From RHLJ01 sp965242845 (GTDB lineage Bacteria; Bacteroidota; Rhodothermia; Balneolales; Balneolaceae), in the NCBI GenBank assembly GCA_965242845.1, contig CBDETC010000003.1:1674001-1738000 (forward strand): 64,000 nt of DNA, read 5' to 3'. The translations under genes were made by a program, and so were the position numbers. Shown here piece after piece: positions 46,683-55,835 of the stretch (within the stretch, counting starts at the first letter, position 1; every line of letters begins with the position of its first letter). The notes under the pieces were generated by a model that did not search any database, had not been told where the DNA came from, and saw only the letters and a program-made list of their open reading frames with translations.

Positions 46683-46972
46683 AGGTTATCGCTCTCGGCT
46701 CGGGGCCGAGAAGATCACAAGATCTCTGCGGCAACCTCAAGGCCCAAACCTTGGTTTAGGGTTTAGGGGTTTTGGGGTTTAGGGGTTTAGGGGTTAGGGG
46801 TTTAGGGTTTTGGGGTTTAGGGTTTAGGGCGATCCTCTCATCCCTCCCGAAGGAGGCGCGCGTGTGCTGGAGGAGTGATCCGGCCTTCCGACCTTGCTGA
46901 ACGTGGAAACCTCACTGACTGCACATGATACCCAAGCCCTCCACCCTGAATGAATCCTGAACCGTTAACCTC

Positions 46973-47063
46973 TAGTCTCCCTCAAGTAGATACAATACGG
47001 GATGTATGGGGATCTTATTATGGTTTTAGGGAATTTCATATTCTATCTACCTAAGGGGGACTA
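46973..47063. mobile_element. Family G palindromic element
   Basis: TAGTCTCCCTCAAGTAGATA mirrored by TATCTACCTAAGGGGGACTA. Confidence 0.75.
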
Positions 47064-47833
47064 CTTGGATGATCATTTGACTTAATAAGTCTATCTACTA
47101 TCCCCAATACCCCCTACAACCCTTCAGGACTTGCGGCGGTGGCCTGCGACAGCGTCGAAGGAGCATCGAGCATCACGCGCAAGGCACCTCTTGGAGTGAT
47201 TGACTTGCTGGTTTACTGGGTTGTTTTTCAGGAACTTGGTTTAAGTTACCACATCGGGCATATAGGGTTTAGGATTAAGGGTATTATTCCCCGTATAAAG
47301 AAGCATCAAACGGAAAAGAACATGGAACAAGACATGGAAACTCGGGGGGGATATGGGGATTTAAGGAATTTGATTTAAGTTAGTATTTCGGGGAAATCTT
47401 ATGATTTACTATGTATACCCATTTTGGTAGCTTAATGCAAGTTCCTGAACACAACCCCAGTTTAGGGAGCGTTGCTGAAAGGTTGAGGGTCTTCAGTGAG
47501 TGGAAGCGTGGAGTTCTGTAACTATCGCATTTATCTCATAATATGTGCCTGTGATCTTAACTCCTTAAATGGGCTTATATAGGGGATTATAAGTTCGAGT
47601 ATACCTTGCCCAGTTTGGGTAATAATGCCACCGCCAACCCATGAGATGATTATTCCTAGGCTCCCCCCCTACATTTCACCGATATATCACTACTACTACC
47701 CCATCATCAATACAATTCTAGGAATAACCATTACCCCATCTGTTATCTCTAAGGTGGCATTATTGGCCTAAATAGGCAAGGGGTTTCTTGTAGAATTTGG
47801 TTCAGGGTTTAGGGTTAAGGGTTGTAACTCTGA

Positions 47834-47873
47834 TGTAATTATAATATATACCTGCTTATGTATTATAATTACA
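47834..47873. other. 13-bp perfect inverted repeat at the left edge of the viral element
   Basis: TGTAATTATAATA (47834-47846) is mirrored by TATTATAATTACA (47861-47873) with a 14-nt loop. It sits between the host repeat mosaic and the stop of the first viral gene. It may be a transcription-stop hairpin or a remnant of the element's end. Confidence 0.7.
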
Positions 47874-47907
47874 CTATAATATTATTGTATAAGAAGAATT
47901 AGCTTGT

Positions 47908-48191
47908 TTATTTCGGTTTGTCATCAACAGGTATCTCAATCATCACTCTATCCTTGTGCTTTCCAAATATCATAAAGTAGTTCTCCAAAAAACAGATCAT
48001 TCATTAACAACTGCCACACATGATCAAAAACCTCATCAACTTCAGGCTTCTTATCCTCAATCTTAGTTTTCTTGTATTCTTTTCTCTTCTCTCTGCATTT
48101 AATACAATTGCGCCAAGGTTGCCCCGATCTATTGAACCCGAACTCTTCTGTAGTTTTTTGCGCGGCATCGTGTGCATTTGATTGTCTCCAT
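47908..48191 (-). pseudogene. Small zinc-binding viral protein, two frameshifts
   Basis: Rebuilt protein of about 94 aa starting METIKCTRCRAKTTEEFGF at the ATG of 48191. It has one CxxC pair near the N-terminus and a second (NCIKCREKRKEYKK) about 25 residues on, a layout typical of small zinc-ribbon proteins of giant viruses and PLVs. The frame shifts in an A-run near 48159 and again near 47988. After the second shift it ends YFMIFGKHKDRVMIEIP and stops at 47908-47910. Function is unknown. Confidence 0.6.
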
Positions 48192-48210
48192 CTTCCTAAT
48201 ATTGATAACA

Positions 48211-48420
48211 CTATCCCTTTAAACTGCTTCTATCCAAGCATTCAGAACATGTCGCAGTGTATTTAACATAATAATAAGAATGCTTACCAGCGCAATAGCA
48301 ACGCTTAAAACAATCAATGTCTTTTACTTGCTTACAACGGTAACACTTCCTAGTAGCAACATTATTTGTTTCAGTATATGGTTCAAAATCAACTAATATC
48401 TTATCTACTTTTATTGGCAT
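48211..48420 (-). CDS. Small zinc-binding viral protein, intact
   Basis: 69 aa with two CxxC pairs (CYRC at about residues 26-29 and CSEC at about 58-61) and extra Cys between them, so probably a zinc-binding fold. It is followed closely by the related gene at 48191-47908, suggesting a tandem pair. A TCTA motif lies 16 nt before the start. Role unknown. Confidence 0.6.
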   Translation of the reverse strand: MPIKVDKILVDFEPYTETNNVATRKCYRCKQVKDIDCFKRCYCAGKHSYYYVKYTATCSECLDRSSLKG

Positions 48421-48436
48421 TATTAATATTATATGT

Positions 48437-48440
48437 TAGA
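48437..48440 (-). promoter_or_regulatory. TCTA late-type promoter motif
   Basis: TCTAACATATAATATTAATA leads into the ATG of the gene starting at 48420. The gap is 16 nt of pure A/T plus one C. Confidence 0.5.
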
Positions 48441-48443
48441 ATA

Positions 48444-48471
48444 TTGTTATAAATACAACTATTTATAACAA
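48444..48471. terminator. 12-bp perfect hairpin with 4-nt loop
   Basis: TTGTTATAAATA (48444-48455) pairs with TATTTATAACAA (48460-48471). It lies just upstream of the gene starting at 48420 and downstream of the one ending at 48656 on the same strand, so it probably ends the upstream transcript. Confidence 0.5.
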
Positions 48472-48655
48472 GATTCTTACCTTAAGATTTAACGAAACTA
48501 ATTATGAATTAATGTCATTACCAAACTCTTATGGTTTGCCTATGAACCTGTAGAACTTGCTAGGCACACGGGGGGGGGGCATTGGCTCACTTCCTTCTTC
48601 TGTTTTTATTGGGGCTTTTTTTATGCCAAGATGGCCTGTCAATATAGACTAGATT

Positions 48656-49015
48656 TTAATCCATAATATTTACATTATTCTTCAAAATATTTGCATCTTT
48701 GTCTATCCTTCCAACATCCTCCTCCACTTTTTCTAACCTCTCTTCTGGCGTAGGCTTTCGTGATCCCCACCCGGCGGTAGCTGTATCAACACCTTCATTA
48801 TCTTGTGAGTTTGTTTTAAATATGTCGTTTTCATCGGGTGTAATTCCTCTTCCCATCTTCCAACTGCTTCTATCTTCAATTATTGTTTTACCTTCGTTGT
48901 TTATTTTAGGTTCTTTGTGAAAAGTTTTTCTTCTGCATTTGCAGGGCAAACAGTTTAACCCATCCGTGTTCAAGTGGAAGCCACCTTCGTTAGGTTCCCT
49001 ATGATTGTCGCTCAT
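48656..49015 (-). CDS. Hypothetical viral protein with C-terminal coiled-coil stretch
   Basis: 119 aa, intact. There is a CLPCKCRRK motif near residue 22-30 and a charged C-terminal part (PTPEERLEKVEEDVGRIDKD) likely to form a coiled coil. I do not recognise the family. Its ATG overlaps the stop of the upstream gene (TAATG at 49013-49017), so the two are tightly packed. Confidence 0.55.
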   Translation of the reverse strand: MSDNHREPNEGGFHLNTDGLNCLPCKCRRKTFHKEPKINNEGKTIIEDRSSWKMGRGITPDENDIFKTNSQDNEGVDTATAGWGSRKPTPEERLEKVEEDVGRIDKDANILKNNVNIMD

Positions 49016-49161
49016 TAACCTTTCTTAGATTTTTTTAAATACTCAAGAACTGCTTTAAGCAATTCTAAAGAAGCGGTGCAACACCTTTTAAGCTTGGTGT
49101 CTTGTATTACAATCTTCTCAATTTCCTCAATCTCCTCTATTGTCTCTATATACTTCTCCAT
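49015..49161 (-). CDS. 48-aa hypothetical viral protein
   Basis: Starts at 49161 (MEKYIETIEEIEEIEK) and ends at the TAA that overlaps the next gene's ATG. It is strongly acidic and helical at the N-terminus, with CC and KKSKKG near the C-terminus. It diverges from the packaging ATPase across a 35-nt AT-rich gap. No family recognised. Confidence 0.45.
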   Translation of the reverse strand: MEKYIETIEEIEEIEKIVIQDTKLKRCCTASLELLKAVLEYLKKSKKG

Positions 49162-49196
49162 TAGTATATTAAAAGATATTTTTCTCCTATTAAGTA

Positions 49197-49959
49197 ATGA
49201 GCGAAGAAATACCTAAAGTAGAACCGATAGACATACCCGAATATAAATGTAAAAAACAGCAAATTTGACATGATGCCGAAGCTACCCGCGCGGATGTTAT
49301 GCGTGGCTTCTTCAACAGGCGGTAAAACAGTATTGATACAGAACCTAATATTAAAAATCTACAGAGGATCATTTGAAAGAATATACATCTTTTCACCCAG
49401 TGTTCATGTTGATGACACTTGGTCGGCAGTAAAGAAATACATTAGCGATGTAATGAAGGTAGATGCAGAAAAAGAACAGCTTTATTACGAGGAATACGAT
49501 CCGGTGGCATTAAAGAAGATCATAGACACTCAACATAAAGTAATTGATTTTCAGAAGAAGAATAAACAAAAAGATCTGTTTAGCATTTTGATAGTGGTGG
49601 ATGCTTTCGCCGACGATCCCAAATTCGTAAGATACTCAAGTTTGTTACATGGATTATTCACGAGGGGGCGTCATAACGCCATCTCATGCAGTTTATCTAC
49701 ACAGAAGTATAATGTATTGGCCCCGATCATTAGGTTGAACGCCAGTGCTTTATTCATCTTCAGACTGAAGAATATGAACGAAGTCAACGCATTTTTAGAA
49801 GAGAATTCCGCATTGGTGGATAAAAGCACGTTATACGAAATGTATCAGAAAGCCGTGAATTTTGCTCCTTACTCCTTCTTCTACATAAACACCAATGCTA
49901 AAGATGTCAGTAATATGTTCTTCATAAACTTTCAACAACGCTTTGAAATAGGTGATTAA
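49197..49959 (+). pseudogene. A32-type DNA packaging ATPase (FtsK/HerA fold), one frameshift
   Basis: Predicted to pump the viral genome into the capsid. The start at 49197 gives MSEEIPKVEPIDIPEYKC. One extra base in the A-run 49251-49256 then breaks the frame, and the rest reads from 49270 as KFDMMPKLPARMLCVASSTGGKTVLIQ. Walker A is SSTGGKT and the Walker B region is FSILIVVDAFADDP. The C-terminal parts (GLFTRGRHNAISCSLSTQ and the end FFINFQQRF) match the PLV/virophage ATPase family as I know it. Length (about 253 aa) is normal. As I recall the family, Walker B reads DD where this copy has DA, which would remove the catalytic acid. Confidence 0.85.
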
Positions 49960-49988
49960 TAATATTATTTATTGGTAATATTATTAAT
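49955..49988. terminator. 13-bp perfect hairpin between convergent viral genes
   Basis: ATTAATAATATTA (49955-49967) pairs with TAATATTATTAAT (49976-49988). It overlaps the ATPase stop codon on the + strand and reaches the stop of the convergent minus-strand gene, fitting a two-way transcription stop. Confidence 0.65.
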
Positions 49989-50196
49989 TAAAACAATGAG
50001 TAACTACACAAGTTTATAGCAGGTAGTTTATAATATAGTTTATCGCTTTTTGTTTCTTCTAATTTTTCAGTTCTTTCTATACAATCCTTTAAATTATTGA
50101 AGAGTAAAATATCGGTTTTAGTTTTTCATTAATGTCTAATTCTTTTATTTGTTTCATGTTTTCACTCGCTGTAGCTTGAGATGCTTTAGAACCCAT
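49988..50196 (-). pseudogene. Small viral protein with N-myristoylation-type start, one frameshift
   Basis: Starts MGSKASQATASENMKQ at 50196. Gly2 with Ser6 fits the N-myristoylation pattern, so it may once have been membrane-attached. The frame breaks near 50110-50120. It resumes as TDILLFNNLKDCIERTEKLEE and ends NLCSYSLF with the stop at 49988-49990. About 69 aa in total. Family not recognised. Confidence 0.4.
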
Positions 50197-50211
50197 ATAT
50201 TTTAACTTATA

Positions 50212-52641
50212 TTATTTTCCTTTTCCTTTTCCTTCTTCCTTTTCATCGCCTTTACCTTTACCTTTCAACTTGGTAATCTCACCTTTCAAATGTGCTATTT
50301 CTTTCATCATCTCTTGAACAGCACTCCATAATACGACGTTCATCTTAATATAATTAAGTCTTAGATACTCATCATCAGTATCTTTCATTACCATTTTTGA
50401 CCAGTGTTTAGGCATCTTTGAACTAGGTATGTCTTGCGCTATAAAACCGATTTCCCTTTCTTCTTTACCAACAAAAATTAAACTCTTTAGGTTTAATGTA
50501 TTTAACGATATCGTAGCACATTTTACTGTTTATTTCTGTTACGTCTTCTTTCAGTCTAGCGTCTGATGTTTCAGTAGCAGTTCCATTAACGTGTAATCCC
50601 GCACTTGAAATTTCGCATATATTAGCACCGTTGATACTTAAGAATATTATTCCGTCGCTGTCCGGATTATCTATTTTAACTCTTTGGCTTCCCGATACAT
50701 CTGAATGTGTAAAATCTAGATGATTCAAGAAATTTACATTAGCATCACTTACAGAAATCTCGGGTGTGCTTCCTATTGCTCCTACGATCAAATTAATTGC
50801 TCTGTCTGTATCGCCGTTTCGTATATCTAAATCATAATCGCTTCCGTTTAATGTTTCTTTAATTCCCGATGAATGTTGAAACAATAAATCGCCCCATACA
50901 TTTAAACTTGCTTCGGCTGTGATATTACCAATACTGTTAAAGGTTTGATTATTAACAACTGGTCTATTTATTGCAATTCCGTTAGTGTCATCTTACTGTA
51001 AAGCAATAGTCCCTGTTGTAGGGTCGGTTGTTCTATCGCTTTGAAGACTAAACTTTATTTGTGCTGTTGAAATAACCTTCAATGAATTAAAAGCATCTGC
51101 TCTTTGAAATATTCGGGCATTTGTATTTATTAGTTGTTCTCCTAATAATTCTAAATTATTTTCTACTCTCGCTTGATTAAAATTGCTAATTCCTCCTACT
51201 GTTAAGAAATATGATGAATTATATTGTCTTCCTATTCCTACTTCTGCGTCGCTTGTGCTTCCTATTCTTAATCTATAATCGCCTCCTGTATCATGTAAAA
51301 TCATTTCAGTTCCTACTGCTGGATTGCTCGGGTTCATACATCTGAAATTTCTGTTTCTAAATTCCCATACTGCCTGTGTGTCTCTAACTCTTAATGTATA
51401 ATTACTGTCGCCCGATGGTCTGACTACGTCGCTTCCTGTTCCTTTTACATATATATCTCCTATTAAATCTAATCTGTTAGCGCTTCTTATAACATCAAAG
51501 TTAGATGTTCCGGCAACAGTTAAAAAGAACTGGCGTTAGGATTAGCTCCTATTCCAACCTGTGCTGTTGATGCTGTCCCTAATCTTATTTGTCCTTGTCC
51601 TAAACTTTGTATTTCCATGAGCGTATCCAAATTTTCATTACTGGCATTTCTACATGTTAAGGTTCTGTTTCTAAATTCCCATATTCCCTGTGAATCTCGT
51701 ATTCTTAAATTATATGATGTGTTGCCACTGGGCCTATACAAATCTGCCCCTACTGTTGGTAAAATAACATTGCTAAATTCAATATTTCCCGCTGGATTTA
51801 ATCTTAAATGTGCTACGCTGTCATCACTTGTAGCATTACAATTTATTTTATTACCTTTCATTGTTATGTAATTTGTTTGGTTTCTAAAAACTGCTACATC
51901 TCTGTCTGTTTCTGCTCCGAATTGATTACTAAATAAGAGTCCTTCTAATGGTTCAATATTAATAGTTGGGTTCTTTAATGTTAAGCCTGAATGTATTATT
52001 GTTGGTGCTGAAATATCAACAATGGGTGTAAAGCTAATTTTATCAGTAAATGTTGATTTGTCTTCTTTTACTGATAAGAAGCTGTCAATTTGTGTATCAG
52101 TGTATCCCGAACTACCCGCACCTGCTATTAATACATCTACCTCTGGTTTAGTATAAATATTGTTATTAATTTAAGTTTGACTATAAAATCCTGCATCAAT
52201 TTGTAATGAAGTGTAATAATTTCCTAATGTTGTATCAATCTCTGTTTTTGTATAATGGTTGGTTGTTAATGTTGTAGGTGATACAAAATTTGAATTAAGT
52301 TGAGTTGTAGTTTGATAATTATTAGTCAAATTAGTATTTATATCAGTAATACCTGCGAAATTGTGTATTTGCTTTGTGTTTAATACTGTTATATCATTTG
52401 TATGTGTGGCTATGTCAGTTGTGTTTGTGTCTATTAATGATATATGAGATAGTAATGTATTGTTATACGCTATATCTTTACTTTGTAAACTTGCTATTGA
52501 AGTATCAAAGTCTGTTTGTGAAACTCCGCCGCTATTTGTATCAACATAATTTATCGTAGCGTATAAATCACTTAAATTAGTTCCACTAACAACAATATTA
52601 TCTGCTTTTAATGTATTTGTATTATTTAATGTAAGAACCAT
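50212..52641 (-). pseudogene. Long fibre-type protein with C-terminal S74 chaperone domain, broken
   Basis: Rebuilt length is about 810 aa from the ATG at 52641 (MVLTLNNTNTLKADNIVVSG). The N-terminal part has short repeats of the YYTKTEIDTTL type found in trimeric fibres. The middle repeats blocks such as RPSGNTSYNLRIRDSQGIWEF and AQVGIGANPNASSF, then RPSGDSNYTLRVRDTQAVWEF and EVGIGRQYNSSYFL. The end (SDARLKEDVTEINS, then EIGFIAQDIP and a helix) is an S74/endosialidase-type intramolecular chaperone, which in other fibres folds the trimer and cleaves itself off. SDARLKED is the usual site. Lesions: TAA at 52171-52173, a shift in the A-run near 51522, TAA at 50993-50995, and a shift near 50473-50477. 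The tail is Lys/Gly-rich. Confidence 0.8.
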
Positions 52642-52653
52642 TATAATAATAAT

Positions 52654-52657
52654 TAGA
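52654..52657 (-). promoter_or_regulatory. TCTA late-type promoter motif
   Basis: TCTA lies 12 nt before the fibre start at 52641, in pure A/T context (TATCTAATTATTATTATA). Confidence 0.5.
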
Positions 52658-52679
52658 TAAATTATTGTTAGAATGTTAA

Positions 52680-53422
52680 ATTGATTTTCTTCTTGTTGTT
52701 TTAGATATGCTTGATGCTTTTGTGATTTAAGGTGTCTTGATTTCTCAAATGAACTAACCATTGAACCACATTCGCATAATTGCTTTTCTTTTTTTACTTT
52801 GGTAATAATCACGTTTCTTCTGTAAATATTCTCCTTTTTTTTCACAGCATTTCTTTTTAGTTTCTGCTACTTTGTCTTTATTGTTTTCACGATATTCTTT
52901 ATGGTAGTCTTTTTGTTCTTCTTGGTGTTCGTCTCTCCACTTTTTATGTCTTTCTAATATTTCTTCCTTGTTTTCTTCATATCGTTCTTTTTGCTTTGTT
53001 AATATTGTTTCTTTGTTTTCTTCGTAGTGATTTTTCTTCCATTCTTTAATTTCTTCTTTATGGTCTTCTCTGTATTGTTTCTTTTTACTGTTCTGCTCTT
53101 CTTTATTGTCTTCGTGCCATTCCCTAACTGTCCTACCTGAAATCTTTTTATTCAGTGTTCCCATTTCTCTTATCCATTTACCTTCTTCGGCTTGTAGTTG
53201 TTCGCTATTTTCGCATGGGTATTCTTTGAACAACTCAATATAAAAGTTTCCAACTCCAAACTCTCTAAATTTCCCATATAGTGGTAGTTTGTTAGAACTT
53301 ATTTCAGACCGATGTTTTGCCATTCTTTTACTTAGTGGTTGAGTTGTGCTTCCAACATATACATCGTCGTTAATGTTATTTCTAATGACACAAATACGCC
53401 CATTAATGTAATCTCTGCTCAT
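52680..53422 (-). pseudogene. GIY-YIG nuclease with C-terminal zinc finger, one frameshift
   Basis: N-terminal GIY-YIG domain (GRICVIRNNINDDVYVGST with KRMAKHRSEI downstream) followed by a long Lys/Glu-rich helical spacer of EENKEEILERHKK-like repeats. One extra base in the T-run 52789-52795 breaks the frame. Reading across it gives a zinc finger CECGSMVSS...RHLKSQKHQAYL (C-x-C plus two His), a common tail of such nucleases in giant viruses and PLVs. The end is uncertain because the corrected frame runs without a stop into the fibre gene. It may be a homing-type nuclease lodged beside the capsid genes. Confidence 0.8.
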
Positions 53423-53493
53423 ACTACTAAGTACTATAAGATGTTATTTCTTTATAACATTTTATATTAATTTTTGAATTAACCAAATACTGT

Positions 53494-54547
53494 TTAACCT
53501 AAGTCGCGTATTTCTAATATCTGTTCTGAAAGCATCGTGATATAGAGCGTATCCGGCATTTCTGTAGCAGGAATTGTTGCTCCTGCTGGTTTCACGCGAA
53601 GAAGAAGCTGTTGTCCAGCACGTGTGTTAACTCCTGTATAACTACTATCTGGAACTTTTTCAAATGAGAAGGCGAAGATAAACTGACGGTCGCGATATTG
53701 TTTAAAATTAATATTCATACTGTGTTGGTGAAACATTGGTAAATTAAGCGCTTTTCGTAGATGATAAAAGCATTGTGTAATAGAATTGCAAGGGTATTCT
53801 GGATACAACTTTGAACCTAATTGAATTTGAAACTCTAAATCTTTTTTTTGTCATAAATACCTTCATCTAGTGGATTGTGTGCTTGATGTGGATGATAAAA
53901 ACGACAAAATTCTTTGTCAGCATATTCATAACCACTACTTGGGTCTCCCGCTTTATAAACGGTGACAAATGAAGCAACAAGTTTAGATAGGAACGAATAA
54001 CTGGAACGCTAAAATCAGTTGAACCTTTAACGGTTTGTGATTGTGTAATATAAGTTGTATAAGTTATTGGTAGTCCTTTTCCTTCTAAAAGATGTTTAAC
54101 ATATTCATTGTTTAGATTATTATCAAGGGTGCAAACATCGCATATGACACGAGGGTTAGAAATTTCCCAATCAATAGATGTATTTGTTGCCTTACCTACA
54201 TCACCAGCAACTACAACTGTAAAACGATTTCTAAGATCAGCCGCGATACCTGTATCACTTTCATCGTAGTCATTAGGGTTAATGATACAATCAGTAGCAT
54301 TCGTCACGAGTTCTAACTCAATAGTTAAATTTTCCATATATTTCAATGGCAAATACTTAAATTGGGAAAATATGCCGGCTAATGGTTTGAAGCAACACGT
54401 CATTTCATTGTAAAACCCTGGGCAATTAGCGCTATTAACTTCATAAGTCAATGCCGTCCCGTCTTTATTTACAAATGTTAAAAGTTCGTCATCGTATCTA
54501 TATCCGAAGCCTTCATTCGCTTCGTCACGTCTTGCCCCTTGTGACAT
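53494..54547 (-). pseudogene. Major capsid protein (double jelly roll), N-terminally truncated, two frameshifts
   Basis: Main shell protein of the icosahedral capsid. The remaining 350 or so residues begin ARRDEANEGF and contain, in order, FSQFKYLPLKYMENLTIELELV, then VICDVCTLDNNLNNEYVKHLLEG, SKLVASFVTVYKAGDPSSG, DLEFQIQLGSKLYPEYPC and the C-terminal EQILEIRDLG. These blocks match the PLV MCP family as I know it. Frames shift near 53984-53990 and in the T-run 53842-53849. An in-frame TAA sits right before the ATG, and roughly 150-200 residues expected at the N-terminus are absent. The missing part abuts the equally truncated penton gene. Confidence 0.85.
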
Positions 54548-54840
54548 TTAACTGGCTTTATTGATTTAACACCCGTAAGGAGTTTATATTTACATTGTAA
54601 TGAAATAAGCAACTTTAACCAATTGACGGTGGCGGGTAATTCAAGTATTATTAAAAAGATACCTGTAAATGTTCCTTATTTAGGTGTCATTAATGATAAT
54701 GAGATAAGCAATTTTGATTATATTGATGTTAGTGGAAAATGCTACGCCGCTTGAATTTTAGATTAACTGACCACCTTAACCAAAATGTAAATTTGAATGG
54801 GGTGGATATCTCATTTACTCTAACATTTTTTAGAGGGTAA
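54545..54840 (+). pseudogene. Minor capsid (penton) protein, C-terminal fragment, one frameshift
   Basis: No ATG-started ORF spans this, but the frame from 54545 reads LTGFIDLTPVRSLYLHCNEI and goes on to SIIKKIPVNVPYLGVI and YIDVSG. One base is missing in the A-run 54736-54739. Past it the protein continues KMLRRLNFRLTDHLNQNVNL and ends DISFTLTFFRG at the TAA of 54838-54840. This is the C-terminal half of a single jelly-roll penton protein of PLVs and virophages (the FRLTD and SFTL blocks are typical). The N-terminal half is gone. Confidence 0.75.
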
Positions 54841-54860
54841 TAAATATCTAATTAGAAAAA

Positions 54861-54864
54861 TCTA
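54861..54864 (+). promoter_or_regulatory. TCTA late-type promoter motif
   Basis: TCTA lies 13 nt before the ATG at 54878 in the context TCTAGACTAAATTAATA. Confidence 0.55.
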
Positions 54865-54877
54865 GACTAAATTAATA

Positions 54878-55444
54878 ATGAGTAGTGAGGAAGTTAATGA
54901 GGTTAAAAATGAAGAAGCAACCGAAATAATAACAAATGTAATTAATGAAGAAGCAACAAAAGAAACAAATAATGAATAAATTAATGAAGAAGTCTCACAA
55001 CTTCAAGAAGAAACAATACCGATAGCAAAAGCAACACCGAAAGCAGTGCCAAAGAAACTAGCGAGAACGGTAAAATTAGTAGAGTTGGTTGAATGTGGCG
55101 CTTGTCAGAAGAAAATGTTACCCAAGAGTTTAAGAAACACTCTCCCTTGTTATTGCAAAGGTCAACCAACTGAAACATTGCCTGTAAACAGACAAAAGGC
55201 AAGTTATGGGACTAAGACTGAACAAAAACCAAGACAAGAAATTGAGGACGAAATGAGACAAAAGTATGAAATGAGAAATGAAGTGGTTACTTATTCTGAA
55301 CCTATTGAAACAGAAACAAAACAACGACCCGTTATAGTTAAACCACCACCACCGCCAAGGCAACCGACCGCAACAGAATTACTACAACAGTCCCATAATG
55401 AAATGAAAAAGGTTAAGACAACAAGAAAAGCAAGAAAAGATTAA
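54878..55444 (+). pseudogene. Viral zinc-finger protein with Pro-rich tail, one stop codon
   Basis: From ATG 54878 (MSSEEVNEVKNEEATEI) the frame runs 188 codons to 55444, interrupted only by TAA at 54977-54979 (likely from GAA). The middle has CGACQKKMLPKSLRNTLPC, a zinc-finger-like CxxC followed by YC, a type often found beside PLV capsid genes. The rest is charged with a run of prolines (KPPPPPRQP). Internal ATG 55046 could still give a 132-aa product. Function unknown. Confidence 0.6.
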
Positions 55445-55490
55445 TAAATTTAGAGCAAGTATGTTTAATTATTGTTAATATTAACTATTA

Positions 55491-55494
55491 TCTA
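55491..55494 (+). promoter_or_regulatory. TCTA late-type promoter motif
   Basis: TCTA lies 14 nt before the ATG at 55509 (TCTAAATTAATATTAATA). A 12-bp palindrome, GTTAATATTAAC, lies just upstream. Confidence 0.55.
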
Positions 55495-55508
55495 AATTAA
55501 TATTAATA

Positions 55509-55751
55509 ATGAGTATGTATAAAAGCAAACCAGAGTTTAGAAGAATGCCACAAGTTCAACAATATTACGATTTAGAAGAAACAATAGGAGTAGCAAGTAG
55601 AAAGGAATATTTAGAAGATATGAAACTGAGAATTGAAGAAGCAGAGAACAGAGGCAAAAACATTAGACTTTGTAACGATTGGTTACAACATCAGAAAAAG
55701 AGTTTATATGAAGGAGAACTAGATGATGTTAATCGGCAGTTAGACCGATGA
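55509..55751 (+). CDS. 80-aa hypothetical viral protein, intact
   Basis: MSMYKSKPEFRRMPQVQQYY at the start, then mostly charged helix. Its stop overlaps the next start (ATGA at 55748-55751), so the two are probably read from one transcript. No family recognised. Confidence 0.6.
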   Translation: MSMYKSKPEFRRMPQVQQYYDLEETIGVASRKEYLEDMKLRIEEAENRGKNIRLCNDWLQHQKKSLYEGELDDVNRQLDR

Positions 55752-55825
55752 TGCCAGTAAGAACAAAGGAAGAATTATTTAAGAAACAAAAAGAATTAAA
55801 CGATATAATGGCGGAAATAATCTAA
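55748..55825 (+). CDS. 25-aa hypothetical viral peptide
   Basis: MMPVRTKEELFKKQKELNDI and five more residues, too short for most gene finders. It overlaps the upstream stop by ATGA and ends at 55823-55825, within the TCTAAT promoter motif of the next gene. The tight packing suggests it is real, but the call is weak. Confidence 0.35.
   Translation: MMPVRTKEELFKKQKELNDIMAEII
55821..55824 (+). promoter_or_regulatory. TCTA late-type promoter motif
   Basis: TCTAATATTTAATGT leads into the ATG at 55836, a gap of 11 nt. Confidence 0.5.
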
Positions 55826-55835
55826 TATTTAATGT

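Larger units (their letters stand above)
42134..47830. other. Repeat mosaic between the oxygenase gene and the viral element
   Basis: No gene is supported beyond a possible extension of the oxygenase C-terminus to 42203. There are palindromic elements, telomere-like tracts and a CCCTAAGCCC array. Open frames at 42401-42803 and 43821-44082 show no recognisable domain. Just outside the viral block, 47614-47777 is an imperfect inverted repeat with AATAATGCCACC near its left end and GGTGGCATTATT near its right end. Confidence 0.6.

Noticed and set aside
54878..54985. Separate 33-codon gene before the zinc-finger gene
   Set aside because: It is in the same frame as the downstream part, and a single TAA splits a continuous acidic N-terminus, so one gene with a stop codon is simpler.
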